NCBI GenBank assembly: GCA_902782225.1 | Contig: CACZMF010000015.1 | Coordinates: 1-64,000, forward strand | Direction of reading: 5' to 3' | DNA length: 64,000 nt | Source of the DNA: an uncultured Bacteroidia bacterium | GTDB lineage: Bacteria > Bacteroidota > Bacteroidia > Bacteroidales > UBA932 | Part shown: one piece after another, positions 1-7,652 of the stretch | Position numbering within the stretch: the stretch's first letter is position 1 | Layout: each line of letters begins with the position of its first letter | Made by a program: the position numbers and the translations under genes | Notes under the pieces: model-generated | What the model saw: the letters and a program-made list of their open reading frames with translations, nothing else | Databases searched by the model: none | Told to the model about the DNA's origin: nothing

Positions 1-179
1 GCCCGCCAGACGCCCTCCTTGCCATCATTCCCGGCCACCATCCCAAGCCACCAGTCGGCATCCGCTTCGGTGTAAGGATACGGTAGCCGGTCCGACAGGA
101 AAGTTCTGTCCACGGCATTGCACAGCGCCATCAGCGCCGGCTTGTCGGCGGGTGTCCAGGTATGAAGGGTAATAATCAT
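1..179 (-). CDS. GNAT-type N-acetyltransferase, N-terminal part
   Basis: The reading frame starts at the ATG complementary to 177-179 and runs off the left edge without a stop, giving 59 residues that begin MIITLHTWTPADKPAL. The N-terminal pattern (a short beta strand with TPADKPAL, then a helix with ALCNAVDRTFLSD and a later PYPYTEADADWWL) is typical of RimJ/RimL-like acetyltransferases, which transfer an acetyl group from acetyl-CoA to an amine. The acetyl-CoA-binding motif would lie outside the window, so the substrate cannot be judged. An overlapping longer antisense-like frame (25-393) has no recognisable protein features and was not used. Confidence 0.7.
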   Translation of the reverse strand, partial: MIITLHTWTPADKPALMALCNAVDRTFLSDRLPYPYTEADADWWLGMVAGNDGKEGVWR

Positions 180-216
180 CAGTGTTCAGATCGAGAAATC
201 TGAATTTACTTTTACT

Positions 217-242
217 GTCATTCTGAACGTAGTGAAGAATCT
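217..242 (+). repeat. Interspersed repeat, GTCATTCTGAAC...GAAGAATCT family
   Basis: A 26-bp copy of a short sequence that recurs at 12416-12441 and, in both orientations and in degenerate form, at 19406-19514. Its ends are GTCATTCTGAAC and GTGAAGAATCT. This copy lies between the divergent acetyltransferase and small-ORF genes, just upstream of a promoter. Its function is unknown. Confidence 0.7.
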
Positions 243-244
243 TT

Positions 245-278
245 TTGGTCAGCCTCACAAAATTTTTTGCTATATTTG
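245..278 (+). promoter_or_regulatory. Bacteroidota housekeeping promoter
   Basis: TATATTTG at 271-278 matches the -7 consensus TAnnTTTG of Bacteroidota. A T/G-rich TTTTTGG about 22 bp upstream can serve as the -33 element. It would drive the small ORF at 301 and the secreted protein at 469. Confidence 0.6.
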
Positions 279-300
279 TGTGGTTAATTAGTAGTGTTTT

Positions 301-456
301 ATGAAAGAAAAATGGGCTTATACCCTTCCTGAATGCACTGTGGTGACAGTGGCGCAGGAGAATGTGATATGTGCAAGCGGGGACCCTCAGCAAACCGGGA
401 ACCGCAGTGATTATTCTTATGGCGGCAACTGGGGCATGATTGGTTCTGACGATTAA
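301..456 (+). CDS. Small 51-residue protein of unknown function
   Basis: ATG at 301 opens a 51-codon frame ending in TAA at 454-456, starting MKEKWAYTLPECTVVTVAQE and ending with a Gly/Asn/Trp-rich tail (GGNWGMIGSDD). The start lies about 22 bp after a good promoter -7 element, and the next gene begins 12 bp downstream, so the two are probably one transcript. Small proteins of this layout (a Lys-rich start, a hydrophobic middle with one Cys, an acidic Gly/Trp tail) are common in gut Bacteroidales, but I know no function for them. There is no signal peptide or membrane helix. Confidence 0.55.
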   Translation: MKEKWAYTLPECTVVTVAQENVICASGDPQQTGNRSDYSYGGNWGMIGSDD

Positions 457-468
457 AACGGGGGTAAA

Positions 469-1923
469 ATGATGAGAAACACAACCTTGTTGTGCTGCTT
501 GGCAGCAGTCATTACTGTATCTTTATTCACTTCCGTTTATACCATGACGGTCAAGGCCGGGAAAGTCGCGACCAAGGCTTTGGCTTTGGGGGAACACTCT
601 TCCATTTCGGCCACATGGACAGAGGGCGACATCATTGAGGTATGGACCGCAGACGGAACGACAACCAAGTACGGTACCCTTACTGCGGAAAGTGGCGGCA
701 CTGCCAGCACCACCTTCACGGGTGAGCTGGACGCAGCCCCCCAAAACGGAGAAGAGCTACTTCTTAAATACGGGAGCCCCGATTACGCCTCTCAGGATGG
801 AACGCTGACAGGGAATGCAAAGAGCATCGACAAAATCTGCGATTATGCGCTTGCCACTGTTACCGCGACTGTAAGCGGAACGACGGTTATCACCACTGAT
901 GCCGACTTTGTGAGCCAGCAGGCCATTGTTCGCCTCCAGCTGTACCGTAAAAATGACGGAGCTGCTCTTGTCGCGGAAAAAATCATCTTGCAATTTGGAG
1001 AGACAACCTGTACTATCACCCCCTCCTCTCCCACAGACTTTTATTATGTGGCCATCCCATGTGGCGACGACGCCAACGTCTGGACAGACTTCGCCATCAG
1101 CGCTTCTGAAGAAGGTACAGCCGCCTGGTATGAGATGAACGCTTCGATGCGTCTGGTAAGGGGAAAGTACTTTACTGCGCAGGCGTCACCTGCTCAGCTT
1201 ACTCTCTCACGCATCAAGAGCCGGATCAACAAGGGCACAGACTGCCGTAAATATGTGGGATGGGAAGTGTATCCCAACGGAAACATCGCTCCGAAAGGCG
1301 AGAATCCGGAAGCCAGGATCGGATACATAGCCTATGTCTCCTCCAGCGCGGTTGATCACGACTTCCCGGACAGCCGGATTTTTGTCCTGGCGTCATCGGA
1401 TGTTTCCTACGGAGGAACCGACAATTTTATCTGGGGGCATAGTGGTGTTTATCGGAATATAGCGGTAGGTTGTCATAATATAAATATAAATCCTTATGAT
1501 TATCCTTATTATCCTTATAACGACGATTATGGATACGACAATACCAATATTCTTCAGGATTATGGTTTTGACGCGCATCCGGCTGCCCATGTCGCTTGGA
1601 ACTATGGTGCCGAGCGGCCTGAAGGCGCCAGCCACTGGTTCTTGCCGGCTTGTATGCAGTTCATGCGCTTGGTGGGAGGGGAGGGCACCTCTATCACCAA
1701 CAAATATGATTTTTTCGACAAAATGGACTTTAACTTGAAGCACGATTACCTTCATAATGATGATGGTTACTGGACAAGTTCAGAATCTGTCTCTGATAAT
1801 CCCACTTACTGGGGTTATGCTTTCTATTTATCTACATCTACATCTATATACTGGGATGTTTATGAGGGACCTGGGGATCAAACATCGGCAAATCGCTTTG
1901 TGCGTGCTGCGTTTGTGTACTAG
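469..1923 (+). CDS. Secreted fimbrillin-like protein with C-terminal DUF1566/FISUMP-like domain
   Basis: A 484-residue exported protein. The first 25 residues form a signal peptide without a clear lipobox. A VATKALAL motif follows at about residue 33, resembling the T-K motif of the fimbrial subunits later in the window, and then a beta-rich fimbrillin-like N-terminal half. The C-terminal part (residues ~260-484) has KYVGWEVY, HWFLPACMQFMRL, DGYWTSSE and a final RFVRAAFVY. This is the pattern of DUF1566/Fib_succ_major-type domains, which are common on surface proteins and resemble C-type lectin folds. Residues ~340-370 are an unusually Tyr/Asp/Asn-rich loop encoded by AT-rich DNA. It follows the 51-residue ORF closely. 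A surface or adhesive role is inferred. Confidence 0.65.
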   Translation: MMRNTTLLCCLAAVITVSLFTSVYTMTVKAGKVATKALALGEHSSISATWTEGDIIEVWTADGTTTKYGTLTAESGGTASTTFTGELDAAPQNGEELLLKYGSPDYASQDGTLTGNAKSIDKICDYALATVTATVSGTTVITTDADFVSQQAIVRLQLYRKNDGAALVAEKIILQFGETTCTITPSSPTDFYYVAIPCGDDANVWTDFAISASEEGTAAWYEMNASMRLVRGKYFTAQASPAQLTLSRIKSRINKGTDCRKYVGWEVYPNGNIAPKGENPEARIGYIAYVSSSAVDHDFPDSRIFVLASSDVSYGGTDNFIWGHSGVYRNIAVGCHNININPYDYPYYPYNDDYGYDNTNILQDYGFDAHPAAHVAWNYGAERPEGASHWFLPACMQFMRLVGGEGTSITNKYDFFDKMDFNLKHDYLHNDDGYWTSSESVSDNPTYWGYAFYLSTSTSIYWDVYEGPGDQTSANRFVRAAFVY

Positions 1924-2028
1924 ACTGCAGTTCCATTGAAACCTCGGCGCTCCGCTATGAGGCCACTCTCTACTCCGACGCACCGGAAGCCGACTACGAG
2001 ACAGCTCCCAGGCGGCTTCGCACTATCG

Positions 2029-2994
2029 CTACGGAGCGATCCAGCCCGTCTCGGTGACGCTCCAGCCCGCTAGGATTCCGAAGCCTCCTTCGACATTGGA
2101 AAAAGGTATTGCCATTGGGGCGAGGCCCATTTCGGTAAACTCGTTGCCGCTCAGGGCTTCCCGCGACTTTACATAGCGGAAAAACTCTTCCGACAGGCTG
2201 TAGATGCGTATTTTATGCCTGTAGGACGCTCCGTCAGGCGTTTCTTCCTCCTCGTCTTCTTCCCGTTCGTCCTTGAACTTGAATGTCATATCGAAGCGTC
2301 CGTCCTTTGTGGAGTATTTGTCCGGCCAGGCTTCGATGTTGAGGTCTGTCATTTTCTTGTATGAAAGATACTTGCCGTTGAATCCTATTGTGGCATAGGG
2401 CGCGTCGGTGGAAATCCTGCCTCCGAGAGGCTGCATTTTCTTGTGGTACGGCGCAATCGCAGATTGGCTCGTTTCGCCTTCCAGGGTCTTTTCTTCAAGT
2501 ACCTGGACTCCGTAGAAGTCACGCGTGGCCGGATCGTCCGGGAAAGACAATTTCAGGGATTCCAGGCCGTTTTTCACCTTCGTTTCCGCATTGATATCTT
2601 CCACGGAGCGCGGAATGACGGTAGAGGCTTTCACGGGGGGTATCCCTTCTGCGGAAGCGCGTATTTCCACGACATCTCCGGGAAGCATCTCCCCGGTCAC
2701 GAACCAGCACCCGGCAGGCACTGAGCCGAGGCCGTAGTAGGCGTGGGAGACTTCTTTGGGCGTCCCGTTGACGGTAAAACTTATGTCTGCGGACTCCAGA
2801 AACGGCAGACTCTTGACCGGCTCTCCGACGGGCAGGCCCTTGAACAACTGCACCACGGTGGTGTCGGACGCTCCGGGGAAGCACATAAGCATCAGTCTTG
2901 GCTCGGTGGCCACGATAATGTCAACCGGCTTCCGGCAGGAGCCGAGCAGCGGGAGGACGGCGAGCAGTGTGTATAGTATTCTTGATGTTTTCAT
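2029..2994 (-). CDS. DUF4249-family outer-membrane-associated lipoprotein
   Basis: A 321-residue lipoprotein with signal peptide and lipobox LLGSC at residues 16-20. The body matches the DUF4249 pattern: an early strand with RLMLMCFPG, a hydrophobic segment with VNGTPKEVSHAYYGLG and a VEIRASAEGIPPVKASTVIP stretch. DUF4249 lipoproteins are usually encoded directly after a TonB-dependent receptor and are presumed to be its surface partner. Here one base separates its start from the stop of such a receptor (2996-5434), so the two are co-transcribed and probably act together. The ligand is unknown. This is the last gene of the ECF-controlled operon that starts near 6163. Confidence 0.8.
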   Translation of the reverse strand: MKTSRILYTLLAVLPLLGSCRKPVDIIVATEPRLMLMCFPGASDTTVVQLFKGLPVGEPVKSLPFLESADISFTVNGTPKEVSHAYYGLGSVPAGCWFVTGEMLPGDVVEIRASAEGIPPVKASTVIPRSVEDINAETKVKNGLESLKLSFPDDPATRDFYGVQVLEEKTLEGETSQSAIAPYHKKMQPLGGRISTDAPYATIGFNGKYLSYKKMTDLNIEAWPDKYSTKDGRFDMTFKFKDEREEDEEEETPDGASYRHKIRIYSLSEEFFRYVKSREALSGNEFTEMGLAPMAIPFSNVEGGFGILAGWSVTETGWIAP

Positions 2995-2995
2995 A

Positions 2996-5434
2996 TTAGA
3001 ATTTTAGACAGTAACTGAATGAGGGGATAATAGGTATCATTGAAGACTGCATACCCTGGAATTCCACATATCCGGGGTTGTAGTTGAAGCGGTTCAGGTC
3101 AAATCCGTTTACGGTCATAGAGACAAACAGCGGATTCAGGCGGCAATAGACATTGTAGATGCTGAAGTTCCACACATATTCGTGGCCGCGGCGGGTCTTG
3201 CCGTGCAGGTTGGCGCCAATGTCCATCCTGTGGTAGTCCGGTATCTGGGCGCAGTTCGGCTCGGTGAAGCAAAACTCCGGTCTCAGTGAGCCGATGTAGG
3301 CGCCTTGCACGAGATGGGATGGAAGGGTCATCCTGTTGCCGCTGTGGTAGTTCCAGGCGCAGTAGAGCTCCCATTTGCCGTTGACGCGCCAGTTGGCCTG
3401 GACGGTGATTTTGTGGCGGTTGTCGTTGCGGTCGGGATACCACTCCGGCCAATAATCCCCGAAGAAGCGCTCGCTCTTGGAGAGAGTATAGTAAGCGTTG
3501 ACCTGGAGGGACTTGGTCTCATATCCTAAATCCAGCTCCATTCCGTAGGAGCGTCCTTTTCCGAGGCGGAAATGCCTCCTGCTTTCGTCAAGTCTGGGGA
3601 AGATGGAGTTGGATTCTTTGTAGTCCACCAGGTTGTCCATCGTCTTGTACCACCCTTCAACGGTCACGTGGAGATTATAGGGAAGTTTGGCGTACAGGCC
3701 TGCGGCGAGCTGACCCGAGCGCAAGGGAGGGAATCCGCCCCCGGAAGGAAGCCAGCAGTCGGTGGGCAGATCCAGGTAGGTTGCCGACAGACGGTGGGCA
3801 AACTGGCTCATAACGGAATAAGAGGCTTTGAAATCAAGTCCGGGAAGGCACTGTATCTTGACGGCAAGCCTCGGCTCCAGGGAGTTCCAGAAGCCGTCGG
3901 AAGTGAAATACATCGTGTTCCTCAGGCCGGCATTCGCCCTTAGCCAGTCCGTGATTCTCATCTCGTCCTCCGCGTAGAGGCTGATTTCACCGCCTGCTAC
4001 CCGCACGGAATCATTCTGCGAGAATGCATACATCCTCTTTTCTTCGTATTCGTCGTAGTCCGAGAAAGAGTAGTCGGGACGGAACGAGTGCATTATCCCG
4101 CTTCCACCGAAACGCAGCTTGTGACCGTCTTTAGGCTTCCAGTTGCCGTCAAATGATAATCCTATATCGTCGAGGACTCCGTGGTCGGACAGGTCCTGGG
4201 CCGCTGAAAACGCTTTCTTTTTCTCTTCCCCGGAGAGGTCATAACCGCTGTAATCAAGTAAGAAACCTATCCTGGAACGGTTGCCGGCCCAGTAACCCAG
4301 CAGCCTGAAGTCCATATCTGGAGACAGGCTTTTCTGCCAGTTCAGGGATGCGAGCGTATTGCCCCAGTTCAGACCCTGCTTTCTGGTTTCTTCGGTGCGG
4401 AAGCTGTCCTCAGACGATGTGTTTATGACGTCCCACCGGAAGTCGTCGTTGCCAAGATAGAAGTTGGCGGTAATCTTGCTTTCAGGAGAAAACTTATGTA
4501 CTACTTTGGCGTTGAAGTCAGTGAAAGAGTAAAGCGCCATCATTGAGGATTCATCGGTCCTGTCTCCGTAGTAGTATTTATCGGCCGTAGCATTTCTTAT
4601 CGAGAAGATGGGAAACAGCAGGGCGTCGGCCCAGGAGCGGCGAAGGGCCACGTTGAAAGAAGTTTTTTCTTTGATGATGGGGCCCTCGAACTGCAGGCGG
4701 CCTTCAAGCAGTCCTATGGAGAACTTGCCTTTGTAGTTGTTGAAGTCCCCGTCTTTTGTCTGTATGTCCACGACGGATGAGGTGCGGCCGCCATACCGGG
4801 CGGGGAAGCCGCTCTTGTAAAAATCCATATTATCGATGACGTCCGTGTTGAAAGACGAGAAGATGCCGCCCAAGTGGCAGATTTGGTAGAGGGGCACTCC
4901 GTCAAGCAGGAAAAGGTTGTCCGAACCGTCACCTCCGTGGACATAAAGGCTGGAGAGGAGTTCCGTGCCGGAGGCTACGCCGGGAAGGGTCTGGAGGGTC
5001 TTCAGGACGTCCGGGCTGCTCAGGGTCGCATAGGCGCGGTTGAATGCGGCTCCGTCGATCTTGGTGAGGCCGGTCTGGGTGAAATTAGTGTTCCGGTCGA
5101 TCTTTCCGGTGACGGACGCGGCTTTTATCGTGTCAATCTGTATTTCGACCGGGCCCTGCGGCTTGACGGGGTGGAGCATTACATATCTTCCTTTCACGCT
5201 CCAGCGGATTTCGGTGTCCGCAAATAGTACCGTCAGGCTTTGCTTCAGGCTCTTGCCCTTGAAGGACTGGCCTTCGAACGGGGTGTCGAGCGGCAGGCTT
5301 GAATCAAAGGCGAAATAGACGCCGTAATGGTCGCTTACGGCTTTCATTCCGTCCATTATCGTGCCTCCGCCCTGGGCGAAGGCCGGCAGGACGAGAAGCA
5401 CCAAACTAAATAATACCGTTATTCTCTTTTTCAT
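2996..5434 (-). CDS. TonB-dependent receptor with STN signalling domain
   Basis: An 812-residue outer-membrane receptor. Residues 1-20 are a signal peptide and residues ~25-90 an STN (secretin/TonB N-terminus) domain. The plug domain (~105-235) contains LYVHGGDGSDNLFLLDG and ARYGGRTSSVVDI. The rest is a 22-stranded-type barrel ending in a C-terminal phenylalanine. TonB-dependent receptors import ligands such as siderophores or oligosaccharides. The STN domain is the part that signals to a FecR-type anti-sigma factor. That fits the ECF sigma/anti-sigma pair at 7086-8114 and the ECF-type promoter at 6163-6193. The start overlaps the preceding lipoprotein gene by 29 bp. The transported ligand cannot be read from the sequence. 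Confidence 0.9.
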   Translation of the reverse strand: MKKRITVLFSLVLLVLPAFAQGGGTIMDGMKAVSDHYGVYFAFDSSLPLDTPFEGQSFKGKSLKQSLTVLFADTEIRWSVKGRYVMLHPVKPQGPVEIQIDTIKAASVTGKIDRNTNFTQTGLTKIDGAAFNRAYATLSSPDVLKTLQTLPGVASGTELLSSLYVHGGDGSDNLFLLDGVPLYQICHLGGIFSSFNTDVIDNMDFYKSGFPARYGGRTSSVVDIQTKDGDFNNYKGKFSIGLLEGRLQFEGPIIKEKTSFNVALRRSWADALLFPIFSIRNATADKYYYGDRTDESSMMALYSFTDFNAKVVHKFSPESKITANFYLGNDDFRWDVINTSSEDSFRTEETRKQGLNWGNTLASLNWQKSLSPDMDFRLLGYWAGNRSRIGFLLDYSGYDLSGEEKKKAFSAAQDLSDHGVLDDIGLSFDGNWKPKDGHKLRFGGSGIMHSFRPDYSFSDYDEYEEKRMYAFSQNDSVRVAGGEISLYAEDEMRITDWLRANAGLRNTMYFTSDGFWNSLEPRLAVKIQCLPGLDFKASYSVMSQFAHRLSATYLDLPTDCWLPSGGGFPPLRSGQLAAGLYAKLPYNLHVTVEGWYKTMDNLVDYKESNSIFPRLDESRRHFRLGKGRSYGMELDLGYETKSLQVNAYYTLSKSERFFGDYWPEWYPDRNDNRHKITVQANWRVNGKWELYCAWNYHSGNRMTLPSHLVQGAYIGSLRPEFCFTEPNCAQIPDYHRMDIGANLHGKTRRGHEYVWNFSIYNVYCRLNPLFVSMTVNGFDLNRFNYNPGYVEFQGMQSSMIPIIPSFSYCLKF

Positions 5435-6077
5435 TCTCTTCTTGTTCTTTCGTTTCGGACCGTGCTATGAAATGGTCTCCGAAGGCGGTGTAGATATGGA
5501 TTTCGATGTTGTTGAAATCCACGGGGCCTCCCGCTCTGCACAATTCAAAAGATTGCTTTTTAAGGGATTCTGCACTTGTTTCATTTCCAACATACTCAAA
5601 ATAGTCCTGGAGCATAATGTCTCCCGGTTTGATGTCGTTAATCATACGGAAATTCGAGTTGTTCTTGAATTTACTATGTATTTCGAGTATATCTCCGACG
5701 GACGAGCCGGCGGGATGCTTTTCATCCAAATCTACCAGAGTTATTGCGTCAATTTTGGTGATACGCCAGTCAATAGCCGACCATTGTTCCGGGGCGGGAT
5801 GAGCATCTGATTGCTTGAAAACGCCAACTAACAGAGTATCCAAACCGGAATAATAATTATGGCTGTCCTCGTTGAATTTGTCATCCAGGACATAGTCTGG
5901 AACGATATAATTTAGACCATCAGTAGAAAGATGTATTCCTGTCACTTTATAAATTGTATTGATGTTGTATTTCACTTCCCTGACGAAAAAGCTGTCAGGA
6001 AACAAAAAGGATAGATCGCACGAAGTTATAACCAGTGACGTTATGACAAGTATAAATGAGATAACTACTTTTTTCAT
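5406..6077 (-). CDS. Lipoprotein of unknown function, first gene of ECF-controlled TonB operon
   Basis: Starting at the ATG complementary to 6075-6077 gives a 223-residue protein beginning MKKVVISFILVITSLVITSC, a textbook lipoprotein signal. The longer frame reaching 6137 would run into promoter DNA and hide the signal peptide, so it is rejected. No catalytic motif is visible. The mature part is acidic and ends in a Glu/Lys/Asn-rich tail that overlaps the receptor start by 29 bp. It may belong to the uncharacterised Bacteroidales lipoprotein family DUF5034, but that is from memory and untested. The ECF-type promoter at 6163-6193 lies about 85 bp upstream. Confidence 0.7.
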   Translation of the reverse strand: MKKVVISFILVITSLVITSCDLSFLFPDSFFVREVKYNINTIYKVTGIHLSTDGLNYIVPDYVLDDKFNEDSHNYYSGLDTLLVGVFKQSDAHPAPEQWSAIDWRITKIDAITLVDLDEKHPAGSSVGDILEIHSKFKNNSNFRMINDIKPGDIMLQDYFEYVGNETSAESLKKQSFELCRAGGPVDFNNIEIHIYTAFGDHFIARSETKEQEENEKENNGII

Positions 6078-6120
6078 AAAGTTGGATAAATAATTGTTTT
6101 GAAGAGGTTTATGTTTTGTT

Positions 6121-6203
6121 CTATCGATAGTGTTCAAAAAATCGTTTTTACTGTGTTTGCCATAATAGACGCACGAATCCGGAAAAGTAACACTCGTTTT
6201 TGA
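6121..6203 (-). repeat. Duplicated upstream region, copy 1
   Basis: About 83 bp that recurs with few differences at 6922-7003, in the same orientation relative to the downstream gene. It includes the ECF-type promoter and about 40 bp of the 5' untranslated region, ending in the palindrome CTATCGATAG. The shared leader beyond the promoter suggests a common regulatory element or a recent duplication. Confidence 0.85.
6163..6193 (-). promoter_or_regulatory. ECF-sigma-type promoter for the TonB receptor operon
   Basis: On the minus strand it reads GTGTTAC, 15 bp, CGTCTATTA. The CGTC-type -10 box is characteristic of ECF sigma factors, and the same two boxes occur at 6966-6996 and 7601-7632. It drives the lipoprotein, receptor and DUF4249 genes and is inferred to be read by the sigma factor at 7086. 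Confidence 0.75.
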
Positions 6204-6313
6204 GAATAATTGTTTTCACCGCCGATTCTTTCCGGTTTATACCCGCTTAGCTTGCTGTCCGCTGTTATGATTTGAGACCTCCTAGCGTTAGAATATTTTC
6301 GTGCTGGAGGAAT

Positions 6314-6342
6314 AAAAAAGCGGGCGGTAGAGCCGCCCGCTT
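6314..6342 (-). terminator. Rho-independent terminator after the 6354-6857 lipoprotein
   Basis: A perfect 10-bp GC-rich stem (AAGCGGGCGG with its complement) and a 5-nt loop, followed on the minus strand by six T residues. It lies 12 bp past the stop of the lipoprotein gene, so that gene is its own transcript. Confidence 0.9.
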
Positions 6343-6353
6343 TGATATCTGTA

Positions 6354-6857
6354 TTAACGAATGATTTTGTTAATAGTAAATTTATGTGTCTCTTGAGATT
6401 CTGAGAGCCACGTGAGAGTAATCTCTCCGGTCAGATTGAATTTCGCAGGTGATGTCTTTGTCGGCACGTCGCTCTTTATCCAGCCGCTGGCCTTGCCTTT
6501 ATAAACTTTCTGAACGCTCACATCTATGTCAGAATCGAATACCACATCTCCAGCCTTACCCGAAAGTGTGATTGGAGAGGTGCCTAGTGAATTGATTCCC
6601 AGGCTATTTACCAAGTCTTCATCAATAAACCTCACACTGAGTTCAAAAGCGTCATCAGACTTCTGCAAAAGCATTAAGGTCGCGTCTTCTTTAACAATCT
6701 TATGCCCATCAAATTCACCTTCGAAATAATAAGGATCAATACTTGTTACGGAGCCGGCCAATGTACGTGCATTCTGCTCAATCCGACATTTTTCCGTGCA
6801 AGAAATAGAAACCAAGCAAGCGACAAGCAAGCTGATGGCTAAAACAATCTTCTTCAT
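6354..6857 (-). CDS. Small lipoprotein of the ECF regulon
   Basis: A 167-residue lipoprotein with signal peptide and lipobox VSISC at residues 16-20. The mature protein is beta-rich (GSVTSIDPYYFEGEFDG, FELSVRFIDEDL, KFNLTGEITLTW) with no catalytic motif, and I do not recognise a family. It has its own ECF-type promoter in a leader that is an almost exact copy of the one before the TonB receptor operon, and its own terminator. It is therefore co-regulated with the receptor unit and may be an accessory binding protein, but this is inference. Confidence 0.75.
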   Translation of the reverse strand: MKKIVLAISLLVACLVSISCTEKCRIEQNARTLAGSVTSIDPYYFEGEFDGHKIVKEDATLMLLQKSDDAFELSVRFIDEDLVNSLGINSLGTSPITLSGKAGDVVFDSDIDVSVQKVYKGKASGWIKSDVPTKTSPAKFNLTGEITLTWLSESQETHKFTINKIIR

Positions 6858-6921
6858 AATTATATAATTTGTTAGTTTGTAGATGCATTATCTGCAATAT
6901 ATGTTGCAGGGATATTAACAA

Positions 6922-7003
6922 TCTATCGATAGTGTTCAAAAATTCGTTTTTTACAGTGTTTGCCTTAATAGACGCACTAATCCGGAAAAGTAACACTCAG
7001 TTT
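6922..7003 (-). repeat. Duplicated upstream region, copy 2
   Basis: The second copy of the block at 6121-6203. It contains the palindrome CTATCGATAG, the intervening T-rich stretch and the ECF-type promoter boxes in the same order and spacing. It lies about 65 bp upstream of the 6857 start codon. Confidence 0.85.
6966..6996 (-). promoter_or_regulatory. ECF-sigma-type promoter for the 6354-6857 lipoprotein
   Basis: GTGTTAC and CGTCTATTA boxes on the minus strand separated by 15 bp, identical in boxes and spacing to 6163-6193. It is divergent from the sigma factor gene's own promoter at 7042-7072. Confidence 0.75.
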
Positions 7004-7041
7004 GAAAATAAATGAAAAAGAGGGCTCCGGATGCGGCAGGA

Positions 7042-7072
7042 TTGGTTTTTTGAAAAACTTTGACTATATTTG
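7042..7072 (+). promoter_or_regulatory. Housekeeping promoter of the ECF sigma gene
   Basis: TTGG at 7042-7045 and TATATTTG at 7065-7072 with 19 bp between them fit the Bacteroidota -33/-7 promoter. Transcription would begin just before the ATG at 7086. This argues for the 7086 start rather than the upstream in-frame start at 7002, which lies in promoter DNA. The leader would be very short. Confidence 0.6.
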
Positions 7073-7085
7073 GACACCACTGGCT

Positions 7086-7595
7086 ATGGCACGCTTCCAG
7101 AAAATAGATGAACTGTTCCGGCTTTTCTATAAGCCGATGTGCATCTATGCCACGCATTATCTTGGCAATACCGAGGGAGTTGAGGATATCGTGCAGGATG
7201 CGTTCCTGTCCTTGTGGCAGAAAATGGAGGACGGCCTGGAGCCGGCATCTCCCAAGTCTTATCTCTCCTCAATAGTGCACAATGCCTGTGTGGACCGCCT
7301 CAGGCGGGAAGCATCGCATCCCGTTTCCGGCTTGCCCTCGGATATGGAGGAGCCCGTCTCCGACGAAGAGGCCCTCGACCGTTCTTTTGCCGAAGCGTGG
7401 CTTTGGACGGCTATAGACAAACTGCCCGAAGGCAGGCGGCGTATGTTTCTGATGCATAAACGTGAAGGCCTCTCCTGCGCCGAAATCGCCGACAGACTCG
7501 AAGTCTCCGAAGGCACGGTCCGCAACCAGATTTCCCGCGCCCTCAAGACTCTTCGCCAGGGAGCTAAGACACTATTCTTTTTCTTTTTTCTCTGA
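7086..7595 (+). CDS. RNA polymerase ECF sigma-70 factor
   Basis: A 169-residue ECF sigma factor in the size range of Bacteroidota extracytoplasmic-function sigmas. Region 2 spans residues ~8-75 (FYKPMCIYATHYL, VEDIVQDAFLSLWQ) and contacts the -10 box. Region 4 spans ~110-165 (PEGRRRMFLMHKREGLS, then a helix-turn-helix with EIADRLEVSEGTVRN) and contacts the -35 box. The start at 7086 follows from the promoter at 7042-7072. It is followed by the anti-sigma gene and is divergent from the TonB receptor unit. The matching promoters at 6163, 6966 and 7601 are its likely targets, making the unit self-contained and autoregulated. Confidence 0.9.
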   Translation: MARFQKIDELFRLFYKPMCIYATHYLGNTEGVEDIVQDAFLSLWQKMEDGLEPASPKSYLSSIVHNACVDRLRREASHPVSGLPSDMEEPVSDEEALDRSFAEAWLWTAIDKLPEGRRRMFLMHKREGLSCAEIADRLEVSEGTVRNQISRALKTLRQGAKTLFFFFFL

Positions 7596-7600
7596 ACCCG

Positions 7601-7632
7601 GTGTTACATTTCCGATCCATCTCCGTCTATTA
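7601..7632 (+). promoter_or_regulatory. ECF-sigma-type promoter for the anti-sigma gene
   Basis: GTGTTAC at 7601-7607 and CGTCTATTA at 7624-7632, 16 bp apart, in the short gap between the sigma stop (7595) and the anti-sigma start (7653). It matches the two minus-strand copies, implying that active sigma raises its own anti-sigma. Confidence 0.7.
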
Positions 7633-7652
7633 AGACGAAAAACGGCAAAGTG

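Noticed and set aside
25-393. 122-codon minus-strand frame at the left end
   Set aside because: It runs through a promoter and an interspersed repeat and conflicts with the well-supported acetyltransferase start at 179 and the small ORF at 301.
6078-6137. Upstream in-frame extension of the lipoprotein gene to 6137
   Set aside because: It would put 20 residues before a perfect lipoprotein signal and overlaps the duplicated leader next to the ECF promoter.
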